From: Woeseiaceae bacterium
GTDB lineage: Bacteria > Pseudomonadota > Gammaproteobacteria > Steroidobacterales > Woeseiaceae
Reading direction: 5' to 3'
NCBI GenBank assembly: GCA_013001045.1
Contig: JABDNG010000064.1
Location: 1 to 64,000 of the forward strand
Length of the DNA: 64,000 bases
A program made the position numbers and the translations under genes. The notes beneath the pieces were generated by a model. That model was given only the letters and a program-made list of their open reading frames with translations. It was not told the origin of the DNA and did not search any database. Of this stretch, positions 37,199 to 51,396 are shown piece after piece; the stretch's first letter is position 1, and each line of letters begins with the position of its first letter.

Positions 37199-38566
37199 AT
37201 GCCCGACATGATTGAGAGAGACGGCCGCAATTTGGGAGACGAGGCAAAATCGTTGTTGCGACTTGGTGGTCCCCTGATCGTTAACAATCTTGCGGTCGCC
37301 GGAATGCAATTCGCGGACGCGGTCATGGCGGGGCAGCTGGGCGCCGATTCCCTGGCGGCTGTCGCGGTCGGGGGCAGCGTCTGGATGCTCGGGTTCTCGT
37401 TCTGCCTGGGCCTGTTAATGGCCATCTCGCCGATTGTCGCGCGCCACTTCGGTGCCGGAACTGTCGGTCATGTCGGGCGCTATACGCGGCAGGGCATCTA
37501 CCTGGGCTTGTGCATGGGGCTGCCGCTGATCCTTATCGGACAATTTGTGGTTGGACCATTGCTGGAAACTATCGGTATCGACCCCGAGTTTCGTGATCTG
37601 ACGACGGGCTATGTCGGCGCGATCATGTTCGGCGCACCCGGTATATTTATTTTTCTCGCGCTCAGATTCACGACGGAAGGAATCGGCCACACGCGCCCGA
37701 TCATGTTTACCTCCATCTTTGCATTGAGCTGCAACGTGTTTCTGAACTACGTGCTTATGTTCGGAAAATTCGGTGCGCCCGCGATGGGCGCTGTTGGCTG
37801 CGGTGCGGCGAGCGCAATCAGCATGTGGCTTGTCGCGCTGGTTCTCGCCATGCACGTGCTAATAAGCAAGCACTACCGGCCTTTCAAGATATTCTCGCGC
37901 GTCGCACCATTGCGCCTGTCAGTACTCAAAGAGATCGTCAGTATCGGCGTACCGATCGCGATAACTATTACAGCAGAAATCGGGCTGTTTGCCGCCGTTT
38001 CGATTCTCATGGGTACTCGCGGTACCGAAATAACGGCGGCACACCAGATAGCGATTAACTTTGCTTCGACAATGTTCATGGTACCGCTCGCGCTGAATTC
38101 GGCGACGACGGTACGCGTCGGTCAGCTGCTCGGAGCAGGTGATCCATACGGTGCGCGAACGAGCGGCGCAGTGGGTATCAGTCTCTGCGCGCTCTTCATG
38201 GGTATGTCGGCCATGCTCTTGCTGGTGTTCAGAGACCTCGTTGTCACGCTATACACGGATGATGTCGCGGTTAAAGGTATTGCGGTGAGCCTCTTGTTGA
38301 TGGCCGCAATATTTCAGGTTGCCGACGGTGTGCAAATAGGTGCGGCCGGTGCCCTGCGCGGATACAAAGATACCCGCGTTCCGATGGCCATCAACATGTT
38401 TGCTTATTGGGTACTGGCGTTTCCGCTCGCGTTCCTGGCGGCAATAACGTACAAAGCGCCACCGAATTATGTCTGGGGTGGCTTCGTCGTTGGCCTGGCG
38501 GCGGCGGCCATTCTTTTGACGTGGCGATTCAATCGTTTGTCAAAATCAAAGTTGCGGACTGTTTAG
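37199..38566 (+). CDS. MATE family multidrug efflux transporter (first of three)
   Basis: 455 residues, twelve predicted helices in two related halves. Start SLLRLGGPLIVNNLAVAGMQFADAVMAGQLGADSLAAVAVGGSVW is typical NorM-like: helix 1 with the P-x-x-x-x-x-L pattern and a conserved Asp. The second half opens LKEIVSIGVPIAITITAEIGLFAAVSILMG. Exchanges Na+ or H+ for cationic compounds. Divergent from the thiolase gene across 77 bases; 4-base convergent overlap with the DUF924 gene. Confidence 0.93.
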   Translation: MPDMIERDGRNLGDEAKSLLRLGGPLIVNNLAVAGMQFADAVMAGQLGADSLAAVAVGGSVWMLGFSFCLGLLMAISPIVARHFGAGTVGHVGRYTRQGIYLGLCMGLPLILIGQFVVGPLLETIGIDPEFRDLTTGYVGAIMFGAPGIFIFLALRFTTEGIGHTRPIMFTSIFALSCNVFLNYVLMFGKFGAPAMGAVGCGAASAISMWLVALVLAMHVLISKHYRPFKIFSRVAPLRLSVLKEIVSIGVPIAITITAEIGLFAAVSILMGTRGTEITAAHQIAINFASTMFMVPLALNSATTVRVGQLLGAGDPYGARTSGAVGISLCALFMGMSAMLLLVFRDLVVTLYTDDVAVKGIAVSLLLMAAIFQVADGVQIGAAGALRGYKDTRVPMAINMFAYWVLAFPLAFLAAITYKAPPNYVWGGFVVGLAAAAILLTWRFNRLSKSKLRTV

Positions 38567-39231
38567 CTTCCGCCCTGGCCGAAATCGGGACTATCGCCGG
38601 CCAGGTAGTCATTCTCTTCGGGTGTGTTTTCGCGATTCAAAAGCTTGTTGCGATGGGGGAAGCGCCCGAACTGATCGATAATATCTTTATGCAATTCCGC
38701 GAACTGCAGGACGGTCTTGAACGTCTCGCGATAGGTTGGTGAAACAGTCTCGACAAGACGGCGGTAGATCTCCACCGATTTTGCCTGCACCTTCTTCGAC
38801 TCGGCATGCTGCAAAGGCATATAGAAGAATACCTTCTGGATCGGCGTGAGGTCCTGGTCCAGTTTTTCCATGGCGCCTCGTACACAAAGCGTGAGGGCGA
38901 GCTGGTCCCTGGCAAACGCTTTAGCCGTGCCGCGATAAAGGTTGCGGCGGAACTGATCGATCAGCAGGATGAGTGCGAGTCGCCCATGGGGCTTTGCCGC
39001 CCAGTGATTGAGTGCGCCCTTTGAGGCCGCTCTGACCTCGTCCGCGAACTCTCTTTCGATCTCAAGATCAAAGACAGGGTCTTCGCTGAACCAGATATCC
39101 ATGCGGCGGTCGATCTGTGGCGCCAGTAGCGCATGTTCCTTGAACCAGAACGACAGGACAGCGTCGATGCGTACCTGGTCAGCATCGGTAATTGTCGCGT
39201 CCATGCTTTCGCTAAGGAGTTTGACTGGCAT
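38563..39231 (-). CDS. DUF924 family protein
   Basis: 222 residues from ATG 39231, preceded by AGGA. Family landmarks: VLSFWFKEHALLAPQIDRRMDIWFSEDPVFD, LALILLIDQFRRNLYRGTAKAFARDQLAL, and FFYMPLQHAESKKVQAKSVEIYRRLV, ending in FGRFPHRNKLLNRENTPEENDYLAG. The fold is all-helical and TPR-like; the biochemical role is not known. Confidence 0.9.
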   Translation of the reverse strand: MPVKLLSESMDATITDADQVRIDAVLSFWFKEHALLAPQIDRRMDIWFSEDPVFDLEIEREFADEVRAASKGALNHWAAKPHGRLALILLIDQFRRNLYRGTAKAFARDQLALTLCVRGAMEKLDQDLTPIQKVFFYMPLQHAESKKVQAKSVEIYRRLVETVSPTYRETFKTVLQFAELHKDIIDQFGRFPHRNKLLNRENTPEENDYLAGDSPDFGQGGS

Positions 39232-39355
39232 CTCGGATTCCTGGCTAATCGTTCAGCACCAGTGTGCGGTCGTTACCCGGCACGAAGTGCGAACACGGTC
39301 ACAAATTGGGCTGAACTATTCAACTGATAGGCGGTATGGCAGTAGACTTTAGCAG

Positions 39356-39841
39356 ATGAAAGATCGTCTATCCCGAATTTGCCGACCGGCCGTGCGTCGC
39401 TCGAGGGTGTTTGCAGGCGCATTGATCGTGCTCTTGTGTGCTTGCGGCGGGCCATCGACGGCGCCCGAGGAGGAGCTCCGAGACTGGGTGCAGCGCGGCG
39501 TGGCGGCGGCTGAGGCTAAAGAGCGACGCGTGCTGACCGCAATGATTTCGCCCGCGTACGCAGATGCTCGCGGCTATGATCGCGATCGAATTGGAAATCT
39601 GTTTCGCGCCTATTTTCTGCGAATGAACACGATCGAACTGGTGACGGCCATAGAGGAGATCAACGTCATCGGTGACTCGGCCGCCGAAGTGCTGATCACG
39701 GTGGGGATGGCCGGACGGCACGACGGTATCATGGGCTTTAGTGCCGACGCTTATCGGTTCTTATTGGAGGTAGAGAAGGACGGCGATGATTGGGTGTTAC
39801 TCTCTGCGCGGTGGGGACAATTGGGCAAGGAGTTGAAATGA
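39356..39841 (+). CDS. Lipoprotein of unknown function, possibly NTF2-like
   Basis: 161 residues. Basic N-terminus, hydrophobic segment and lipobox LLCAC with Cys at about residue 30. The mature part (RDWVQRGVAAAEAKERRVLTAMISPAYAD ... ADAYRFLLEVEKDGDDWVLLSARW) resembles an NTF2/SnoaL-type alpha-beta fold by pattern. Its stop overlaps the next start (ATGA), so the two lipoproteins are probably expressed together. Confidence 0.8.
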   Translation: MKDRLSRICRPAVRRSRVFAGALIVLLCACGGPSTAPEEELRDWVQRGVAAAEAKERRVLTAMISPAYADARGYDRDRIGNLFRAYFLRMNTIELVTAIEEINVIGDSAAEVLITVGMAGRHDGIMGFSADAYRFLLEVEKDGDDWVLLSARWGQLGKELK

Positions 39842-40323
39842 ACATGAAGTCTCGAACGATTGCATTGGCGGTTGCGTCGATTGCACTGGGTCTCTCGGGC
39901 TGCGCGTCGACCCTGGAAAACCTGGTCAAGAGCCCCGGCATCGAATTGCGTGACATTCAGGTCATTGGGCTCGGGCTGGATAGCCAGAACTTCCTGTTGT
40001 CCTTCGATATCAGCAACCCAAACCCGTTTTCGCTACCCATAAGTTCGGTCAGTTATGGCATCAAGCTGGACGGCCATCGCTTCGCGAGCGGCCAGACACC
40101 CAGCGAGTTTTCGGTGCCGGCCAGTGGCGCGACGCAGTTTGCAATTAGCGTTGACCTGAATTTGCTGCAGACGGCGCCGCAGCTGCTCACGATCGTACGC
40201 CAGGGGATCCGCCAGGACGTGATGTACGAACTCGACGGCCAGCTGGCCGTCGATATTCCACTCACGCCGCCCGTTTCTTACCACAACAGCGGATCCATTC
40301 GGCTGAGCGCCGGATCGCGGTAG
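39838..40323 (+). CDS. LEA type 2 / WHy-domain lipoprotein
   Basis: 161 residues from ATG 39838. Signal ends in lipobox GLSGC, Cys at about residue 22. Residues about 35-155 form a WHy (LEA14-like) domain: IELRDIQVIGLGLDSQNFLLSFDISNPNPFSLPISSVSYGIKLDGHRFASG, with the typical NPNPF turn. Such domains are linked to water-stress proteins in plants and occur as periplasmic lipoproteins in Proteobacteria. Coupled to the upstream lipoprotein. Confidence 0.9.
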   Translation: MNMKSRTIALAVASIALGLSGCASTLENLVKSPGIELRDIQVIGLGLDSQNFLLSFDISNPNPFSLPISSVSYGIKLDGHRFASGQTPSEFSVPASGATQFAISVDLNLLQTAPQLLTIVRQGIRQDVMYELDGQLAVDIPLTPPVSYHNSGSIRLSAGSR

Positions 40324-40334
40324 ATGTGGTCGTC

Positions 40335-40355
40335 GCGCCGCGGACACCGCGGCGC
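40335..40355 (+). terminator. GC-rich hairpin after the LEA2 lipoprotein gene
   Basis: Perfect 9-bp stem GCGCCGCGG/CCGCGGCGC with a 3-base loop, 12 bases after the stop codon. There is no T run, so it may act as an RNA 3'-end stabiliser or weak terminator. The rest of the 246-base gap before gltB holds a TATACT -10-like hexamer (40485-40490) without a well-placed -35. Confidence 0.35.
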
Positions 40356-40569
40356 AGCCATGGTTACGCGCGCAACCAACCGCCCGGGCCCCGTACGGGC
40401 GCCGAAAACCGGCAAAATCGACAGAATTCGGGCTAATAAAACCCTGTTTTGGGCTCGTTTGGCTCTCGGATCGAATTCCTGATCTATACTTATCGGTTCC
40501 CGGCGTGTTGCGCCAACCCAATTTGACCGGTTAATGACAGGGGTCGCTCGCGCGATCCTCACGGCCCGT

Positions 40570-46430
<5,861 letters not shown>

Positions 46431-47189
46431 CTATTCCTGGTGCGCAAGTGATGAAGTCGGAGACGCGAACAGTCTTGGCAAGGGGTTGAATCGTGTCATC
46501 AGCCCGGGCTCCATCTCTCTCAGCAGCAGTTGATCCAGCCAATCGATGATCCGGCCCATCTGTTCAAGGTCCTGTTTGACGCGGTGTTGCGGTAATTCGT
46601 AAATGCCGAGGCCGAGATTGGCGGCATGCACATAGTTCTGGCTGTCGCGCAGTATCGCGATGGTCGGAGTCTCAAAATTATTCAGGATCTTCAGTAGCGC
46701 TGAGAGGCTCTTCGTGTTTTGTCGCGTGCGGTTCGCCACGACGGCCACAGGTCGGTCAAACTCGGTCTGGAGCAGAAGCTCGGCAATAAAATTGGCCGTA
46801 GCGTGAGTATCGAATGCCGATGGCAATACAGGTACCAGAACGCAGTCGGCGTCGTCGGTGAGCTCTGCTATCTCGCGTCGACCCAGGGCGGCCGGCGTGT
46901 CGATGATCACCGCACCGGCCTCCTTCGGCTTGCGCAACGACCAGCTGTGTTTTCCAGGCATTGCCAGCTCGTCGATCGTTATGCCGTTGATCATGCAGCT
47001 GGTTTTTGGCCGGCGCTCCAGCCAGCGTGATGTGTAGCCCATGGGGTCGGTATCGATCAGCGTAGGCGCGGGCCCACGCAGCGCAAAGAAACTCGCCAGG
47101 TTGGTAGCCAGTGTCGTCTTACCGCACCCACCTTTGGGATTCAGTATGACGATCTTGTTTGAGTCGTCTCGATAGGGAGCAATTTTCAT
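46431..47189 (-). CDS. ParA-family ATPase
   Basis: 252 residues from ATG 47189. Deviant Walker A KGGCGKTTLATNLA with signature K19 and K24, switch I region DTDPMGYTSRWLERRP and Walker B-like AVIIDTPAALGRREI. No ParB gene is adjacent, so this is an orphan ParA/MinD-like protein, perhaps for positioning a cell structure; similar orphans are common in Proteobacteria. It ends one base from gltD, convergent, with no terminator seen. Confidence 0.9.
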   Translation of the reverse strand: MKIAPYRDDSNKIVILNPKGGCGKTTLATNLASFFALRGPAPTLIDTDPMGYTSRWLERRPKTSCMINGITIDELAMPGKHSWSLRKPKEAGAVIIDTPAALGRREIAELTDDADCVLVPVLPSAFDTHATANFIAELLLQTEFDRPVAVVANRTRQNTKSLSALLKILNNFETPTIAILRDSQNYVHAANLGLGIYELPQHRVKQDLEQMGRIIDWLDQLLLREMEPGLMTRFNPLPRLFASPTSSLAHQE

Positions 47190-47232
47190 CAAGTCATCCG
47201 CTGCTGAACGGATGATACTCCTACAAGACTTG
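47190..47232. promoter_or_regulatory. Nested inverted repeat ahead of the ParA-like gene
   Basis: CAAGTC (47190-47195) and GACTTG (47227-47232) enclose CATCCG (47195-47200) and CGGATG (47209-47214). The outer arm begins at the base next to the start codon, so it could be an operator or a 5'-leader structure. Evidence is symmetry only. Confidence 0.3.
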
Positions 47233-47348
47233 AAGTCACAAACGGCCGGACACGATGCGTGGCGCCTGTGCGTGGTCTAAACTTGAAGTAGCATCAGAGC
47301 TTAAATTGGCAAACTGCGGATATCCTTTGAAAACCTGGAAGAGAGAAA

Positions 47349-47525
47349 ATGGAACTGAAAAACAAAGAAGATATTAAGCCTCTTTGTCCACATTGCTCCA
47401 CGCTTCTGAGCGAGTTGTGGTTTCAAAAACTGAAAGGATTCTGGGGCCAACGTTACATCTACTTCTGCGGTTCATGCCGCAAGGTGCTCGGCGTGTCTCA
47501 CCGCAAAGGCTTCTGGATGGGTTAG
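47349..47525 (+). CDS. 58-residue zinc-ribbon protein
   Basis: A short gene. ATG 47349 with a purine-rich GGAAGAGAG just upstream, stop TAG 47523-47525. The product has two CxxC knuckles (CPHC at 13-16 and CGSC at 40-43), the spacing of a zinc ribbon, and aromatic-rich segments LWFQKLKGFWGQRYIYF between them. The ending HRKGFWMG is basic. A small metal-binding regulator or RNA/DNA-binding protein is possible; no family is recognised. It is divergent from the ParA-like gene across 159 bases that hold the inverted repeat listed separately. Confidence 0.65.
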   Translation: MELKNKEDIKPLCPHCSTLLSELWFQKLKGFWGQRYIYFCGSCRKVLGVSHRKGFWMG

Positions 47526-47584
47526 GAGCGCTGCCTGTCGACATCGATCGATGGCCGCGAACCTCAAGGCTCAGCCATTGACGC

Positions 47585-48544
47585 TCAACAGCGCGCCTTG
47601 ATAGCCGCAATGTGTTCCTGAAACTTGCGGCTAACCGCCAGCGGCATGATGGTTGATTCATTACGGCCCTGCAGAAGGTCCTCTCCGACGGCCTTTGCCT
47701 CAAAGTTGTAACCATGAGATTCGCGTTTATCGGCAAAGCTCGAGACGTGCTCGTCGACGCGAAAGAGGTGGCATTCGCGTGCGCACCAGAAATCGGGAAT
47801 AACTATATGGCCCTTGTCGCCGATGACATAGGTTCGGTTGGGCAGCTTGCAGCGAAATGACGTTGAAAGCGACGCGGTGCAATTCGGGTAAGACGAGATA
47901 GCAACAACGTCGTCTTCCACGCCATTCGGCGCATTGCGCGAGACGACGTCGATGCTGATCGGGTCACTGCGAGTAAACAGATAGGCAATGGCGATCGGAT
48001 AGATGCCCATATCCGGCAATACACCACCACCCAATTCAATGCTGTACTCTCTTCGATCGGCGCTATAAGGCAGTATTGGATAACCAAAGTCGGACTTGAC
48101 ATGCTGCAGGCGGCCGATTTCGCCCGACTCGAACCAGGCCAGCGCCTGTTGAATCGCAGGGAGGAACCAGGTCCACATGGCCTCCATAAGATAACCACCA
48201 GTTTCGGCAACAACGCCCATCAATGTATCGACCTGTTCGACCGAAATCGTCAGGGGCTTCTCACAAAGTACCGCCTTGCCTGCCCGCAAAGCTTCGCTGC
48301 TGTTTTCGAGGTGCAGGGTATGCGGCGTTGCAATATAGATTGCGTCAATGTCGGGATCGTCATACAGCTCCTGGTAACTCGAATAGGCAATCTTGATACC
48401 GTGCCTGGCCGCGAAATCGGCTGCCGTTTTCTCGGAGCGTGACGCGACAGCCGCCAGGTGAGCGTTGTCGACGAAAGCAAGATCGTCGGCAAACTGATGC
48501 GCGATGCGCGCCGTACTCAGGATTCCCCAACGTATTTTATTCAT
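47585..48544 (-). CDS. Gfo/Idh/MocA family oxidoreductase
   Basis: 319 residues. NAD(P)-binding N-terminal Rossmann domain (IRWGILSTARIAHQFADDL; AAVASRSEKTAADFAARHG; AIYIATPHTLHLENSSEALRAGKAVLCEKPLT with the family EKP motif) and a C-terminal alpha-beta domain with ELGGGVLPDMGIYPIAIAYL containing the catalytic Asp/Tyr pair. Members act mostly on sugars, polyols or pseudosugars. It starts 10 bases after the sortase-system kinase on the same strand, so it may belong to that operon. Confidence 0.93.
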   Translation of the reverse strand: MNKIRWGILSTARIAHQFADDLAFVDNAHLAAVASRSEKTAADFAARHGIKIAYSSYQELYDDPDIDAIYIATPHTLHLENSSEALRAGKAVLCEKPLTISVEQVDTLMGVVAETGGYLMEAMWTWFLPAIQQALAWFESGEIGRLQHVKSDFGYPILPYSADRREYSIELGGGVLPDMGIYPIAIAYLFTRSDPISIDVVSRNAPNGVEDDVVAISSYPNCTASLSTSFRCKLPNRTYVIGDKGHIVIPDFWCARECHLFRVDEHVSSFADKRESHGYNFEAKAVGEDLLQGRNESTIMPLAVSRKFQEHIAAIKARC

Positions 48545-48554
48545 GATTGCCGGA

Positions 48555-50579
48555 TCAACTCAGCCGCGGTAACAGTACGCGAAACCTGACGCCATGGTCG
48601 ACGTTGTCAGCCTCGATGTGCCCACCATGACCCACGGCAATCAGGCGCGCAACGTAAAGCCCAAGGCCCAAGTGTCGCGTGTTTTCGCCGCTACGCATCG
48701 AGACCATCGAATCGAACATCTGCGTGCGCATTTTTTCCGGTAACGGTGGACCCGGGTTGGTCACCGAAACCTCAAGGCCGTCGTCAACAGCAACCAGACG
48801 AAGGGAGATTGTGTCGCCTTTGCTGCTGAAGTCGACCGCGTTGTCCACAAGCTTGTCGAGCATCTGGATGAGCAGCTCGGGCGACCCGGTCGTGTCTGCG
48901 CGCGTCAGCGCACAGTCGAAATCAAATCTGCGTTCTTCATAAACATCCCGATACGCGGTCACGGTTGATTCGAGAACCTTCTTGAGGTCGAAGCGTTCCG
49001 GCTCTGCGTTGGCCATCAGTTCCTCGACCCGATTCGCTTCACTCATCGCGCTCAGGATTCGTCGCAAGCGGTCTGCTCCTTCGCGAGCACGTGTCGTGTA
49101 GCCAACACCCGCCTCGCTGAGCGGCTCATGTTCGAGGTTTTCGAGAGAGGAGGTGACGATTGCGAGCGGCGTGCGAAGTTCGTGCGACAATTTCGACGCA
49201 AGCGACCGGAGGTACTCGTTGTAGTCGCCAAGTTGCTGCAGCACGCTCGAAAAACTGCGAGAAAGGTCACCCACTTCATCGACGGCAAGCGCACTGGGTA
49301 GCGCGGATTGCAGTGACTCGTTGTCGAGCGCCGCCTCGGCCGCGACCGACAGATGGCGAATGCGTCGCGACAACCAGGTCGCGTAGCCGAGCAAAGTACC
49401 CGCGACCAGCAGCGTCGCGACAAGCGTCACGTTGATAAGCCGAGCGAGCCCCTCGTTCGTCAGGCTCAGAATTGCGTCTGTACCCTGCTGCAGAATTGCG
49501 GCGCCCAGTTTATCGCCGCCTGCCGTGATCGGCGCGGCAACCGCTACGATGGCCTTGCCGGTGTCATCACCACGAAACCAGCTTGCCATTTCGCGGCCGT
49601 CCAGCGCGGAGCTGACGTAGGCTTGTTGTTCGCGTCCCGTCGGGTCGGGGTCCGAGAATTTGGTGTCTTTACCGCTCTCAACCAGCAAGTTGTAGGTCCG
49701 TCGAGCAAACCCGGCGCGTATGTTGGCGGTAGAGCTATTGTTCAGCTCCCCGACAGCCGCTATTCGCCAGCCGTTGGTGTCGGTGATCATGAGGCGCATG
49801 CCTGGCTGCACCAGCCGGGTGGCGATAGCGCTGAGTTCCACGGACTCGCGCACCGCCGGGCCGGGCCCAGTTCCCGAGAAGCTGCTGCTGCGAGTGCCCG
49901 GTTGTCTGGCGTCATCGGTGTTGTTAACCACGAGGCCCAGGTGCGTGCCGAGCAGCGTGGCCGGGATCCGCGCTTCGAGCCGATAGCCGCCCGGAATGTC
50001 CTGCCAATGTGCGGTAATTGTCGGCTCGGGGGCGACGCCATAGGCGTCTTGTTTGTAGCTCAGTATCTTGCCCGGGGCTTCCGCCGCAAACGCGATCGTA
50101 TCCTGCAGATACGGAGGATTGCTGCTGATGAGATTGATGCGATCGGCGTACCGCGAGCCCTCATCCAGAAGGAACGATTGTGACATCGCATAGACGACCT
50201 GGCGGTCACTGACTTCGACATACAGGTAGACCGACTGGCCAAAGGATCCAATTACAAAAACCACGGGACCGTCCGCACCGCGTATTGAACGTAACGACTC
50301 CGACGGCAAGGGCCAGTCATCGAAATATCCGTCAATTTCGGGGCGTGCTTCGAGATTGTGCAGGTACAGCTGGTCGCCCGTGCTGAATGCGTCATCGTGA
50401 AGCGGAAACTCTTCACGATACTGGGCCATGGAATTGGCGAGCGCGCGTGCGGTTGCCGCGAGCATTTGCTGCTGCCCCGCGCGCAGTGCGGATTCGGTCT
50501 CGCGAATAAATTCACACCCGGCCCACGGGAGCATCAGTGTCAGCAGACTGACGAGCAGTAACTGGCGCTTTAGATTCAT
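48555..50579 (-). CDS. pdsS: Dedicated sortase-system sensor histidine kinase
   Basis: 674 residues. A first membrane segment (about 5-22), a large periplasmic domain (about 30-375), a second membrane helix (about 380-402), HAMP, HisKA with H466 in ASKLSHELRTPLAIVTSSLENL, and a HATPase domain (DNAVDFSSKGDTISL, GLGLYVARLIAVGHGG). The first part of the sensor domain, EIDGYFDDWPL through VYLYVEVSDRQVV to YRLEARIPATLLG, has the look of a CBM9-like or DOMON beta-sandwich, which suggests a carbohydrate or other small ligand. Operon order, spacing of 10 bases from the regulator gene and the divergent sortase genes place it in the proteobacterial dedicated sortase system. Confidence 0.88.
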   Translation of the reverse strand: MNLKRQLLLVSLLTLMLPWAGCEFIRETESALRAGQQQMLAATARALANSMAQYREEFPLHDDAFSTGDQLYLHNLEARPEIDGYFDDWPLPSESLRSIRGADGPVVFVIGSFGQSVYLYVEVSDRQVVYAMSQSFLLDEGSRYADRINLISSNPPYLQDTIAFAAEAPGKILSYKQDAYGVAPEPTITAHWQDIPGGYRLEARIPATLLGTHLGLVVNNTDDARQPGTRSSSFSGTGPGPAVRESVELSAIATRLVQPGMRLMITDTNGWRIAAVGELNNSSTANIRAGFARRTYNLLVESGKDTKFSDPDPTGREQQAYVSSALDGREMASWFRGDDTGKAIVAVAAPITAGGDKLGAAILQQGTDAILSLTNEGLARLINVTLVATLLVAGTLLGYATWLSRRIRHLSVAAEAALDNESLQSALPSALAVDEVGDLSRSFSSVLQQLGDYNEYLRSLASKLSHELRTPLAIVTSSLENLEHEPLSEAGVGYTTRAREGADRLRRILSAMSEANRVEELMANAEPERFDLKKVLESTVTAYRDVYEERRFDFDCALTRADTTGSPELLIQMLDKLVDNAVDFSSKGDTISLRLVAVDDGLEVSVTNPGPPLPEKMRTQMFDSMVSMRSGENTRHLGLGLYVARLIAVGHGGHIEADNVDHGVRFRVLLPRLS

Positions 50580-50589
50580 CGCCGCTCGC

Positions 50590-51282
50590 TTAGTCGCTCA
50601 GCCAGCGGTAGCCCATGCCGTAGACTGTTTCGATCGCGTCAAAACTCGCATCGATGTCGAGGAACTTTCGGCGGATGCGCTTGACGTGCGACGTAATCGT
50701 ATTGTCATCGAGTACCGCCTGCGCCGCATCCATCAATTGTTGTCGGTTCTTCACGTGACCCGGGTACCGCGCGAGTGCATGCACGAGCCAGAACTCTGTG
50801 AGCGTCAGGCCGACGGGGACGTCTTGCCAATAAATGGTCATGCGTTCCGTATCGATGACAAGGTCACCGCGCGTGATCTTGCTTTCCGCACCTTGCGGTT
50901 TTTGCAGCGCATCGAGACGCCGGAACAAGGCGGCAATACGCGCCATCAGGTGCGGAAGGCTGATGTCCTTGGTCAGATAGTCGTCGGCGCCGAGGCGTAG
51001 CCCGGAGACGGCGTCGAATTCGCTGTCACGCGCCGTCAGGAAGATGATTGGCAAGTCGGCTGCGCGCACCCGAAGTTCGCGACACAACTCGAAACCACCC
51101 TCGACATCGTCCTCCAGGTTGATGTCGATGACGACAAGGTCCGGCAGCCGGCTCTCGAAAGCTTCGAGTGCCGGGGCGCGAGCCTCGTAGGTATCGACGA
51201 CATAACCCTCACGGCGAAATGCCGCCGCGTAGTTATCTCTAATCGCCGCTTCGTCTTCAACGATTGCTATCCGTTTCGCCAC
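50590..51282 (-). CDS. pdsR: Dedicated sortase-system response regulator (OmpR type)
   Basis: 230 residues from GTG 51282, which has GGGAGG five bases upstream; a TTG seven codons earlier has none. Receiver domain with acidic pair (VEDEAAIRDN), phospho-acceptor D53 in LVVIDINLEDDVEGG, and the Lys in LTKDISLPHLMARI. The C-terminal winged helix (about 135-228) has LTLTEFWLVHALARYPGHVKNRQQLMDAAQ and ITSHVKRIRRKFLDIDASFDAIETVYGMGYRW. Probably controls the divergent substrate and sortase genes. Confidence 0.9.
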   Translation of the reverse strand: MAKRIAIVEDEAAIRDNYAAAFRREGYVVDTYEARAPALEAFESRLPDLVVIDINLEDDVEGGFELCRELRVRAADLPIIFLTARDSEFDAVSGLRLGADDYLTKDISLPHLMARIAALFRRLDALQKPQGAESKITRGDLVIDTERMTIYWQDVPVGLTLTEFWLVHALARYPGHVKNRQQLMDAAQAVLDDNTITSHVKRIRRKFLDIDASFDAIETVYGMGYRWLSD

Positions 51283-51314
51283 ATTGGCCTCCCGTCGCCA
51301 CAATTTGCCACATT
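51278..51314. promoter_or_regulatory. Three GCCACA-type direct repeats between pdsR and the sortase substrate
   Basis: GCCACATT at 51278-51285, GCCACAATT at 51297-51305 and GCCACATT at 51307-51314. The last two are 10 bases apart, one helical turn, as expected for tandem binding of an OmpR-type regulator. The first overlaps the pdsR start codon. This is the intergenic region in which both divergent promoters must lie. Confidence 0.35.
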
Positions 51315-51396
51315 ACGCCGGTGCATTGCCATGCCGCCGTCGGCAGACGGGCGTTTTGAAGGGTTGCAATAGTGTGGACGCCAAAGGGAGGCCGCA

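Noticed and set aside
40485-40490. TATACT as a gltB promoter
   Set aside because: The only -35-like hexamer (TTGGCT, 40459-40464) is 20 bases away, too far for a normal sigma-70 promoter; kept only as a note in the gap description.
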